A DNA stretch of 64,000 nt from Diphasiastrum complanatum (taxonomy: Eukaryota; Streptophyta; Lycopodiopsida; Lycopodiales; Lycopodiaceae): assembly GCA_029204225.1 (NCBI GenBank), contig CM055099.1, positions 64,229,614 to 64,293,613 on the forward strand, written 5' to 3'. The position numbers and the translations under genes are program-made. This document shows, one piece after another, positions 12,341-21,482 of the stretch. The notes under the pieces were generated by a model, which saw nothing but the letters and a program-made list of their open reading frames with translations, was not told the DNA's origin and did not search any database. How positions within the stretch are numbered: the first letter of the stretch is position 1; the number at the start of each line of letters is the position of its first letter.

Positions 12341-12860
12341 CTTGAAAATTTTACCAACTTCAAAATTAAGAGATCCTATCAACTTTAGGTTTTCACAAAA
12401 ATGCAATATATTAAATCAAGCAAAAGCTAGAATCTTGATACATCTACTAATAGAATGCAACATCGACAATCATGAGAAATTTTTGTCTCTACTTTCCAGT
12501 AAGTGGATTAAAAAATCGGCTTACACCAAGTGATTTGACCTAAAATGAAACTAGGATTACAAAGATCCACTTTCTACACTTGAAAATGCTTGATTTGAGA
12601 TAGAAACCACTCCAACTCCACAGAGAATTGATGGCGCCCCAAAAATCCACCTACAGATTTGGAAAATCCACCAACTTTAGCCTAAAACCTACTCCTATGA
12701 AAAAAAAATCAGATCCAACACATACTTAATGGATCAATAGGATCTTGGCTATATTTGGGTGCACATCTAGATTCATCTACAAGCTAGAAATCATGCATCT
12801 ACCATGCTAGAACTTAAAAATACATGAAGATCTGATCAAAATCACTAAGATATGATATAG
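12341..12860. other. no recognisable gene
   Basis: AT-rich and possibly further decayed copia sequence; nothing can be assigned. Confidence 0.35.
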
Positions 12861-12899
12861 AGCTATCTCTTTCTGTACAAAATTAGTATCACACTGTCC

Positions 12900-13800
12900 T
12901 TTCTGAGGACGATCATGAAATGATGGCCCAACTTTACTAGAGAGCGGCCTTTATGTCCTCTTGGGAAGACCTGGGAAAGAAGATGAGCGAGCAGAAATAG
13001 ACTGCAAGGCGACGAGGTGAGCAAGACTCGCAGCAGGTTCTCAAGCAAGCTGGGATGTAGAGCCATCGAGAGATCTCCAATTTTGCGAAATAATTTTGCG
13101 GCCAATAAGCACTTGGTTTTATGAAAGCGACTAAAGATCCACGCTTTTCCAAGTGCCAAGCGAAACCAGGTCGTTCTACATGTGTTGCAGTGGGTCCTGC
13201 AACAGATTAGGGGGGGGATGATGTTGGCAAAATCCAAGGAACCCCCAAGATGCCGAACTAAGCTGTATGAAAACCACCTCTCACCCTAGATTGAGGAGGT
13301 CTCAGAAGGAAGAGAAGAGGTAGAAGATGAGAGCCGAGGAATACTAGCTAGGTATACAGTTCTGCGTTATGTGAGCCTCATGGTGAATCCCAAAGAAGGA
13401 ATGACCATGTAGGAGCTAGTAGTATTTCTAGGCAATGTAATAAATGTGGACCTCTCTTAAATAAACTAGATGGCAGCTTTCTTGAGTGAATCTCTTATGA
13501 ACATGCATTTCTTTCTCTTGTTTGTGGTTGTGGAATAGATTAAATTTTCTGCCTTCTCTCATTCTTGCAATGTGGATTAGAGTGGAATAGATTTCTTGTT
13601 TGTTTGAAGTAGTTTCAGCATTCAAGTAAACTAAACAGGCTGAGATTGTGGTGTAGATCTTGCATATTCTTGATATCTCAGTTCTTGATGTTCTTGAAGA
13701 ATTAAGAGATGGGTGTTTCTTGATCTTCAGATTGTCATTATGCTGATAGATAATTAGTTTCTTGTTTCTTATTTCAGATCAGTAGGTTAATCTGAGTGCT
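12900..13800 (-). repeat. dispersed repeat R1, copy 1 (inverted to copy 2)
   Basis: The reverse complement aligns over most of its length with 36.66-37.83 kb. Shared stretches include CCTAGAAATACTA-CTCCTACATGGTCATTCC, CACTTGGAAAAGC and GGACCCACT-CAAC, with indels between them. No coding potential survives. It is most likely an LTR or leader of a large LTR retrotransposon, but I could not fix the ends. Confidence 0.6.
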
Positions 13801-14239
13801 TTGTTGTTTCCTGAATATTTAGAGTTAATTAGAAGCAAGGATCATTTGGTTATTCACTTGTTCTAAAAGTAGATCTTTCGGTGAATGGTTTTCAGTTGCA
13901 TGTGAACCCGTGTGCATGTATCTGGAGTGAACGAATCTTAATCATCCCACTGACGGGCTGGAAAACATGTCTAAATGATGAGAAACCCTTCTACCTGAAC
14001 CGACTTAATCCAGGAAGATATCACTAAACGAGCCAATTACCTGAAATGGGCAGAAACACCCGATTTCCAGAGACAAGGAAATCAAGAAGACCAAAAAAAA
14101 TCGCGTTCGCAGATTTTTGGTAGGAATATGTGAACATAAGCACTAGAAGTTTATGAAAATGTTAAATTTTTAGAAGTGTTTACAATTGAATGAAGGAGTG
14201 TTGGGATTATAATTCCACTTGAAACTCTTTATGTCATAG
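13801..14239. other. no recognisable gene
   Basis: AT-rich DNA between repeat R1 and the gypsy relic. It may be more of the R1 element. Confidence 0.35.
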
Positions 14240-14520
14240 CCAATATGTTTGTCATTGACACTGAAGGCTATTATCGCAAAATAGGTGCTTGAGAAAGGAG
14301 GATCTTGGCATGAGTTTTTGCGACTAGCATTATGGGCTTACCGCACCGCATATAAGATATCTACAGGTTATACGCCGTTTTAGTTGGTCTATGGCACAGA
14401 TGCAATCATGCCGCATGAATTCATTCTACCAACTCTGCACATCCAAACGACGTATAATTTGGTACATGATGAGTCCTCACGTGAACGGGTAATTACCTTG
14501 GAAAATTGGAGGAACATCGA
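14240..14520 (+). mobile_element. Ty3/gypsy integrase relic
   Basis: The frame reads WHEFLRLALWAYRTAYK then STGYTPF, one stop, then LVYGTDAIMPHEF, and near 14450 LHIQTTYN and ITLENWRN. These are the conserved end of the gypsy integrase catalytic core and the helix that follows. It stops abruptly at about 14520, where minus-strand copia sequence begins. Confidence 0.75.
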
Positions 14521-15665
14521 GGTTATGGATACTAAATGAATTGGGTGATTAAACAGCAACAGGCCCAGTGGTTCATTAAACATATACATGAGTGGGACCT
14601 TAAAAAATGATTGAGCCTTGATGGCTCCATCTTGATACTCAAGGTTCTTCTTGGAGTCCTCGGTCTTGAGCTTGCTCCTCCACTTGACTTGATTCCAAAC
14701 CATCAATGAATTGAATAAGGTGTCGATCCAAAGGTCCTTCTTCAAGTTTACAAATCTTCCACTCTTGAAAGATCACATTTCCATCATTGACAACTTCTTT
14801 GGTGGAAAACAAGTAGATTCTACAATCTCTACTTGAAGATCAAAACACTACCATTATTCCTATCATTAAAATAGGATGATCTTTGGTTCTTACACTGGAA
14901 TGATCATGCTCAAAGCATGTGAACCCAAAGATTTCCAATACAAATGATGTTTCATCTTTTATGACACTATTCAAACTATTACAAAAATAGTTATCCAATG
15001 AAATTGCTTTATGAACACAAATGGAGATTTGAAAGCATCTAAATTCATTGTCTTGTCATAAAGAGTACTAAACATCATAGATCTTAAAGATAAACAACAA
15101 GTCACTCCATGTCTACTAATACTATCCAGCAAGTATTTAAAAATAGTAGACTCTCCAATGCTCGCCATCCTTGCAAGATGCACACTTGAATGAAAAATTT
15201 GCATGCAATTTGATGACTCAGCCTTTGTCATTGAGGACCTCCTTCAAACTTTCATGCTTTGAGGCTGATCCTCAAGATCTTCCTCCTTTTGATGCTCCTC
15301 CTCAATGTAAGCAAGATCATACTTTGCCAAGATCTCCTCTTGAGTGATCTCCTCCTTTGCCAAGCTCACACTCTCAAAAGCAACACTAGCTTCCAAGTTA
15401 AACAATCTTCCATGTTTAAATCCCTTTGCAATGCATACATAATTCTTAAAAATAGAACAAACACCATGCTCAAATTGGACATCCAAACCACTTTCCAAAA
15501 GTTGACCAACACTTAGCATATTCTTGGTGATTGATGGTACATAAAGGACATTTTCTAGATCCATAGTTATTGAGGATTCTAGATACAAAGAGATGGTACC
15601 AATATCATCTATCCTACACTCTTCATCACTTGCAGTAAAGACAAAATTTTTAGATGTAAAAGCTA
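14521..15665 (-). mobile_element. Ty1/copia relic, protease end to integrase
   Basis: The best frame (15588-15244) contains DLENVLYVPSITKNMLSVGQ and then RLFNLEASVAFES, the typical region between protease and integrase. Further left on the minus strand, a cysteine pair (CASCK) and later an FGFTCFEHDHS-VRTK segment match the copia integrase tail. The element is shortened by deletions and has many stops. Confidence 0.75.
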
Positions 15666-15689
15666 CTACTTAAGTATTGTGGATTGTGG

Positions 15690-15815
15690 AAGATTACCAA
15701 GAAAATCAATGACTTAGCTTGTAAGTTACAGCTACTAGAGGGATGTAAAGTACATCCAATTTTCTATGTAAGCAGATTGAAAAAGTGCCTGCTCAAGATT
15801 GATAAACTGTGACTC
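15690..15815 (+). mobile_element. Ty3/gypsy polyprotein C-terminal relic
   Basis: The plus strand reads ACKLQLLEGCKVHPIFYVSR then LKK, the AYKL...HPVFHVSxLK motif at the end of gypsy integrases. With 14240-14520 it flanks the minus-strand copia relic. It could be the far side of one gypsy element split by that insertion. Confidence 0.6.
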
Positions 15816-16200
15816 ACAAACTCCAAAAGTTTATGCAAAAAGCCAAATTTTGTGATTGATACCTTTTCTATGGGAGTGGTCATCATAGACAGATTAGATT
15901 TTGCGTCAATATAGTCCTCGTATCGTAGAACTGCTCCTAGGATAAGTGTGTTTTACAATACACCAAATATGTCACTTTATTGATAACTTTAATGCTTTGA
16001 AGTGAGAGTGATTGAAAATAAAGGTCTTGCCCTTATTCAAGGTGAATTCTACAATGGGACGACATTATAGCTTCATACTTGATTCTTGATAGATAGATCC
16101 CAACGCATGGTTGCTAATAACTGAAAATGCTTCACAATGAGAGTAAATGAGAATAAAATACTGCAAAATTTGGATCCTAAAAGTAAAGCTTACTTATCAT
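15816..16200. other. no recognisable gene
   Basis: Nothing is recognised between the gypsy tail and the tRNA relic. Confidence 0.4.
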
Positions 16201-16279
16201 GGGAGGAGGGGCGTGTGGGAAGCGATAGGCTATAAATTTGTTGAGGGTTTCCTTGTAGGTTAGAATCTTGCTTGTCCCA
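16201..16279 (+). pseudogene. trnY: mitochondrial-type tRNA-Tyr relic (NUMT)
   Basis: The 79 bases begin GGGAGGAGGGGCGTGTGG and end GCTTGTCCCA. They follow the plant mitochondrial tRNA-Tyr(GUA) as I know it: AAGCGA before the anticodon arm, CTATAAA where the anticodon loop CTGTAAA is expected, a long variable arm, and GTAGGTTAGAATCTTGC for the T arm GTAGGTTCGAATCCTGC. Most differences are C-to-T or G-to-A, including the anticodon GUA to AUA, as expected for decayed, methylated nuclear DNA. The acceptor stem pairs only at four positions. Class II length and the loop sequence exclude most other tRNAs; a chloroplast origin fits less well. Confidence 0.7.
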
Positions 16280-16430
16280 AAGACAAAGTCTACTCTGCAT
16301 TTGATAAATAAAATGAAGGACTTGAATTCTCAGTGCCTTTGAACCATCTCTTCTCACCGTCTTATGCCTTGAGTAGGTACAAATCTCCATTTGCCATTAT
16401 CCTACTATAAGTTGGACCTCAATCTCTGCT

Positions 16431-16604
16431 ATTTTCTTAAACATTGGTCGAAAAGACCGACCCTATTGAACCCTCTAAGCATGACTGTATTGTTAGCCCC
16501 ATCAAACAAAAGGCACAATTTTCTTAAACATTGGTCAAAAGACCGACCCTACTGAACCCCCTAAGCATGACTGTATTGTTAGCCCCATCAAACAAAAGGC
16601 ACAA
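16431..16604. repeat. tandem duplication, 2 x 87 bp
   Basis: The unit beginning ATTTTCTTAAACATTGGTC occurs at 16431 and again at 16518 with only a few differences. It contains a short GGTC-AAAGACC inverted repeat. Confidence 0.9.
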
Positions 16605-17842
16605 TTTACTGCAGGTTGTGATCATCTCTGGCACCCTATAAATTGTCATTGAGCTCCATGGGTTGTGATTCTCCATTTCTTTTAAAAAAAACCCAATTTC
16701 TTTTTAGACAAGCTATGGCTTTGAGCTTCACAAATCCCTCTATCCTTAGGATAGGGTAGTATCATCTTGGATTGGATACTCGTGCCATTCCTTGTATTCA
16801 TAGTCCCTGATAGTGGTAGCATTTGTAGCATAGGCAACTAGACAGTAGGCCCTCCGGCTGGTAGATCTATGGTTGTGAGCATAGCATTTTATAGTCTCCG
16901 TGGTCTAGGTTAATTGTTCTTTCAAACAATAAACCCTTAACAAGCTCAATAGACACACCAACGTTGGCTAGGGTTGGTTCTGACAAAAACCCTCCAAAAA
17001 TGCGTCAGAAGGGGGTGAGGAGTGTTGGATTCGCATGCGCAGTGGAATGAATGCTTGTATTGGGAATTAGTTTATCAACTCTGATACCTCTCTTGCTAAA
17101 TGTGAGATCCAGTCGAGAGAAAAATCAACATATAAATCATTGCAGGATCTTTACCAATCCATTGATTTAGACTATTACTTAGATTGACAAGAGGAATATC
17201 TTGGTAGATGTCGATGACAACCATGAAGGGAGCGAAACAATTAGGCGTAAAAAATATGATTGAGTCTTTTTCTCAAAGATTGATAGCCTTTAATGCGGTG
17301 ATAGGGCAGCTTTAGTCCTATTGCCATTGAAGCAGTTGCTCATCTAAAAGTTGTTGAGAAAGTGATTGATGGAAAGAAATATTAAGATCCGAATATTCTT
17401 ACTTACACAGCCGATGGTGATGAAGGTAGCACGGAAATTACATCCAAAGGGATGACTAGACAATAGACAAGTTAACTTTAGTGTTAGAGAGATAAAAGGC
17501 CTTTTTTTCATTAACATTTTGGGTAAAAATTCATCTGATAACGCCACCTACCGGTAGTCTTATCAGAACAATGAATGGTTGGCCTTAGTCATTGGGTTGA
17601 CCTGTTGCCTTACGGTTAGGGCATGTGCCCATGGCTCATACTTCAAAAGACAATATGGCTTGCATGCCAAGATCTTCTCACATGCTTGGGAGTACTACTA
17701 GGTGGCTGTCACATTGGAGTGTCTTTTCTAAGTCATTACGAATGCGACCATTGAAGTGTCTCGATTGATGCGAAAGCAAGGCCTTTATGCATTTGAGGGT
17801 GCTGCAATCTTCACCATTCTAGCAAGTCGCTCTTTGTGTGAG
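16605..17842. other. decayed repeat DNA, no gene
   Basis: Short open pieces only. GAGGTATCAGAGTTG on the minus strand (about 17078-17092) resembles a tRNA-Met primer-binding site, but no LTR end is evident beside it. The right part probably belongs to the gag-like frame interrupted at 17968. Confidence 0.35.
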
Positions 17843-17967
17843 TAGAGAAGGAGATGGATTCAGCTATGGCAAAGTGTGATCCAAGTCAGTTTGCTGAATA
17901 TGTGTCTGGAAAAGGTTGGATAAGGTTGAAAGTTGTAGGATTGCTGCCCTTTGCTGCACAGTCATGG
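17843..17967 (+). pseudogene. gag-like frame, part before the LTR complex
   Basis: The frame containing ATG 17854 runs MDSAMAKCDPSQFAEYVSGK and stays open to 17967, where the first LTR begins. Its last codons (TCA TGG) include the 5-bp target CATGG. On the far side of the complex (33559) the same phase continues open for about 24 codons. This is therefore the left half of a frame split by the insertion. The upstream sequence is degenerate. Confidence 0.5.
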
Positions 17968-19202
17968 TGTTGTAAAGCTACCTTTACAAGCTTTACTTCC
18001 GGCGCCAGCAATGTTTCCAGCGCCAGCAGCACCCCTCTTGCTCCCGATGCCACCGGTGCCGGGGCCGGCGCCGCTCCTGGCGCCACTATGACTCCAGCCG
18101 GTGCCAAGTGCCTATGGCTGAAAATCTTTGATCGGTTCTAGCGAAGTCCAGATAGCTCAGATCGATGTGCAATCACCTCACACGATCTAGGCATGATTAA
18201 AGGAAGCCTGGGGATCAAGAAATTCTAGAGAGAGAAAATAACTTTCTAGAGAGAGAAAATCCTAGAGAGAGAAAACATGCTTTAGCAGCCTGGGTAGAGT
18301 ACTTGGTATCAGGGGAAGTGGCGAATCCCACCAATACTATAGGGGAGTGCAGGTTGCGACTCAGGGCGAGCTCCAACCAAGTCTCAGCCTCCCTTGCTGG
18401 AATGTTGTCCTGGCACTCGCCTTGGCATGCCAGCGCCCCGGAGACTAGGGGTCGGTCACACACTTGAAATGTTACCTTCTCAGATTTATCAATAAAGTGG
18501 GTTTTTCCTCAAACTAACTCTAATTACCTTCTGGGTTTCAATGTTCGATAAAAGCGCCAGTTGTAAGGCCGCTTCAAACTTTTTTATTTGGCACATAGCT
18601 GAGGGTCGTATCCCGGGACGCCAGCGGTATGCCGTCGGGACCATTCGGTCCATGGCGCCAGCGGTATGCTGTAGGGACCATTTGGTCTAGAAACTGGTTG
18701 TCTGCATATCTGTCGCGGCTTGTGGTTCTGAGTGTTCCTTGCATGAACATGAATGGGTTAAGCTCTTGGGGAACGGGCTCTAACGTGTCGGCTGAGTTGG
18801 ATGGCTTGCTTGGTTGGAAGTTACTTGTTTATGGCTGTCCAGTTTGGCGTGGTGCCAGGTTGGCTTCCAGCGCTCGTGACGAAGCTTTCAGTTGGTTAAG
18901 TCTGATGTAAGTCAGACCACTTGCTTGGAATGGATGTTACTTGTTTGTAACGAAGCTTCGAGTTGGTTAAGTTTGATGTATGTCGGGCGGCTTGCTTGGA
19001 GGGTAGTTACCCACATCGGGACCCCCGATCTGGCATGGCGCCAGGTTGGATCTCAATGTTGGTTTCTGAACTTCCAGTTGGTTAAGTCTGATCGTTGTTG
19101 GCGAGTTGGTTGCTTGTATGTCAAGTGGGTTTGGACGGCAAGAGTTGAAGGCTGGGAAGCTAAGTCGTGGTTCTCGGCTCCCTTTGGGATACCTGCGCTA
19201 CA
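17968..19202 (+). mobile_element. 5' LTR of element A (1235 bp)
   Basis: Begins TGTTGTAAAGC and ends GCGCTACA, i.e. TG...CA. It is preceded by CATGG (17963-17967) and followed after two bases by a tRNA-Met primer-binding site. At least five other full or partial copies lie in the next 15 kb. Inside are a GGCGCC-rich stretch near its start, a CTCTAGAGAGAG-rich stretch, and CCTATAG, a possible TATA-like core. Open frames in it recur in all copies only because the LTRs are similar. Confidence 0.9.
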
Positions 19203-19204
19203 TG

Positions 19205-19217
19205 TGGTATCAGAGCC
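19205..19217 (+). other. primer-binding site of element A
   Basis: TGGTATCAGAGCC is complementary to the 3' end of initiator tRNA-Met, the usual primer of plant LTR retrotransposons. It lies two bases after the LTR end. Confidence 0.92.
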
Positions 19218-19292
19218 GACTGGCCAGTCAGCTATGCGAATCTCACGAAAATGGCCACTGTTTGGGGTTCATCAAGACAACTGTGGTGCAAG

Positions 19293-19680
19293 GTGCTGCC
19301 CACAGTGTAAGCACGGGTGCATCCACGGTCGGGGTGGTCGGTAGAACGGGGGACTTGATGAGTCAAGGTGCTGCCCTTGAGGTGTAAGCACGGTCAGTTC
19401 TCGCCGTTCGGGCCTGGCGTTGTCTGCATGTAGAACAGATGAGGCAGTGTGCTGCCATTAGGTTGGTGTAAGCACGGTCTATGCCTTGTGGGGTGCGGGG
19501 TGACATATTCGAACTGTACGAGTTAACCATTGATACAGAAATGCTGCTCGAATCTGGGTGTAAAGCATGGGTGGTTAGCTGTCGGTGCGGGATATCTGCC
19601 GATTGTTTAGTTATAAGGGCTATCGACCAAAAAGTGGTGGGGCTTGACTGAGGCAATGTGCTGCTTAATGGTGAAAGCAC
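19293..19680 (+). other. five repeated stem-loops in the leader
   Basis: Five units share GTGCTGC...(G)TGTAAGCAC, at 19293-19314, 19368-19391, 19449-19475, 19541-19568 and 19658-19680. In each, GTGCT (ATGCT in unit 4) can pair with AGCAC (AGCAT in unit 4) around a loop of 12-18 bases. In unit 3 an inner stem GCCA/TGGT also forms. The same series, inverted, is in element D (31147-31532), where the unit-3 inner stem is GCCT/AGGT. The location just after the primer site suggests structured leader RNA; this is inference. Confidence 0.6.
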
Positions 19681-19885
19681 GGATAGTTGGAGGGGTGTTC
19701 TATGTGGGCTGATTCTGTGATCGATCTGTATGGGCGCGGCTAGGCAAAGGTCCGTTGGCAGGACCATCTCAAAGGGGGACCTTGTCTTTGTTACCTGTTA
19801 GTAAACCTGCCTGAGTGTCTTGCTTGCATGTATTCGTGGTGAGTCTTAGTACTTTCTTGCATGATTGCTTGTGATACAAGGAGAT

Positions 19886-21360
19886 GATTGCTCGAGAAGG
19901 AACCTTTCTTTTGAAGGTTGACACCATCAAACAAAGAGGACTACAGAAGCTGTTGGCCAAATTCGCAGTTGAAGTACTCGCACGTGAACGACAACGAAAT
20001 GACTCGATGTTTGCAAAGGATGGATGGCTAGCCTATTTCCTGGGTTAGTTTCATTTGCGACAACGCCCACCAGACGTTGGAAAGGGCAATTTCAGGGGAG
20101 ATCTTCTATGGAGCATTTGGTCTTCATTTGGGACGGCCACCTTCGGAACTGAAACTCACTAAGCATGGGTGATATCCAATATCAGTTGGGTTTTTCCTCA
20201 AAGGGGAAAGACTAGGATCCTCTTCAGAGATTGGCAACAAGTTGGATCGAGCCATAATCCTAGTAGCTGGGAAGCAAAGTGTTGGAAAGGCTTTTTGTCC
20301 AAAGAACTCTACTCTAAGTCCGGTCAGCTGATTTTATAAGCAAGAGGGGAACTATCACACACACCTCTCTTTTGGGGCAAATTTTAAATGAAAGTTGATC
20401 AAAACGGGAGCAAATTCAAGGTGACCTAGCCATACTCACACGAGGAGACTGGCGAACTTTGGACCTAATAAGTTGACAAGTTTTTGTTGCGGAAGGGAAA
20501 GCTTGTTATAGGCTTTCTCTGGACCAGCAATGATGAGGAGACATAATGAGTACGCTGACTTGTGTTACGTGTAAGGCAACTGATCAATGAAGGAACTGTG
20601 AAAGTTGAGTCTTGCACGAGAGACTTGGTACTTCGAACAGACGCTAAGGGACAGTTCGTGTTGAGATCGGACTAGTGCAAACTCTACGTGCATGTGTCTG
20701 ATTCAAAGAGAGCTACTTGAAGCCAAGCTAGATGTACACTCCTTGTTTTGACTGTGAGGCAACTGACCAGTGATGGAATTGTGAAAGTCTAGTTTTGCAC
20801 GACGGACATGGCGCTTCAAACAAACACGAAGAGATAGTTCGTATGCGGATCAAACTGGTGCGACCCCTTGGCTCTCCATGAGGTCAATGGTTACATTTGG
20901 ATTGATTTAAAGACAGCTACTTTAAGCTAAGTGAGAGGTGCATTGCGGAGTACTCAATCTTTGCCTACCTCAAAGAGCCAAAAATGAAAAGTATCAAGAT
21001 CAGGCTGGGACAAGGAGAGAAATCAAGGTGCAAAAGCAACAAGGCACGGAGTGGACCATAAAGTGGGCAATCAAACGATAAATCCTTTGGCTCAGGGAGC
21101 CTTGATACCTGTGCGGAACTAATCAAATCTGGAGCTCAGGGAGCTCAACACAAAGTGCATCAAGGACAAATCAGAAGCGACAGGGGCGAACATTTCACAG
21201 AAAGACCTCTGTCACTAGTTAATAAGGTTCTTGGATTTTACGTAAGCGATATAAAATCTACGCTTTTCCCAGACAAAGAGATATTTTCAAATTATGTAAT
21301 GTTTCAGTACAAAGAGTTGAGCCTCCGACTTGTGGTGTGCCAACTTCAATGTTAATAAAA
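19886..21360 (+). pseudogene. decayed internal frame of the LTR family (element A)
   Basis: An ATG at 19886 opens MIAREGTFLLKVDTIKQRGL and runs 54 codons to a stop after AYFLG. In the next frame ICDNAHQTLERAISGEIFYG follows at once, then GLHLGRPPSELKL, FFLKGERLGSSSEIGNKLDR and further pieces down to about 21350. Equivalent pieces are present in elements C (about 27880-26150) and D (about 30950-29480). All copies carry stops, so the parent frame is inferred. It has an internal repeat: VRQLINEGTVKV...D-VLRTDAK and VRQLTSDGIVKV...D-ALQTNTK. No gag, protease, RT or integrase motif is visible, and I do not recognise the protein. Confidence 0.45.
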
Positions 21361-21468
21361 AGTGACCAGTAAATTGAGTATTGTGCCAAGTAGCTTAAAT
21401 GTATAATTATTTTAATTGGGAGAGACCTTTACTTTAATCTGACATCTGATGAGGACATCAGATTTTAT

Positions 21469-21482
21469 AAAGGTGGGGTGGA
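21469..21482 (+). other. polypurine tract of element A
   Basis: AAAGGTGGGGTGGA sits directly before the 3' LTR. The same sequence, inverted, precedes the LTRs at 26023 and 29298. Confidence 0.8.

Noticed and set aside
16430..16604. CRISPR-like short repeats
   Set aside because: Only two units, no spacers; a plain tandem duplication in a plant genome.
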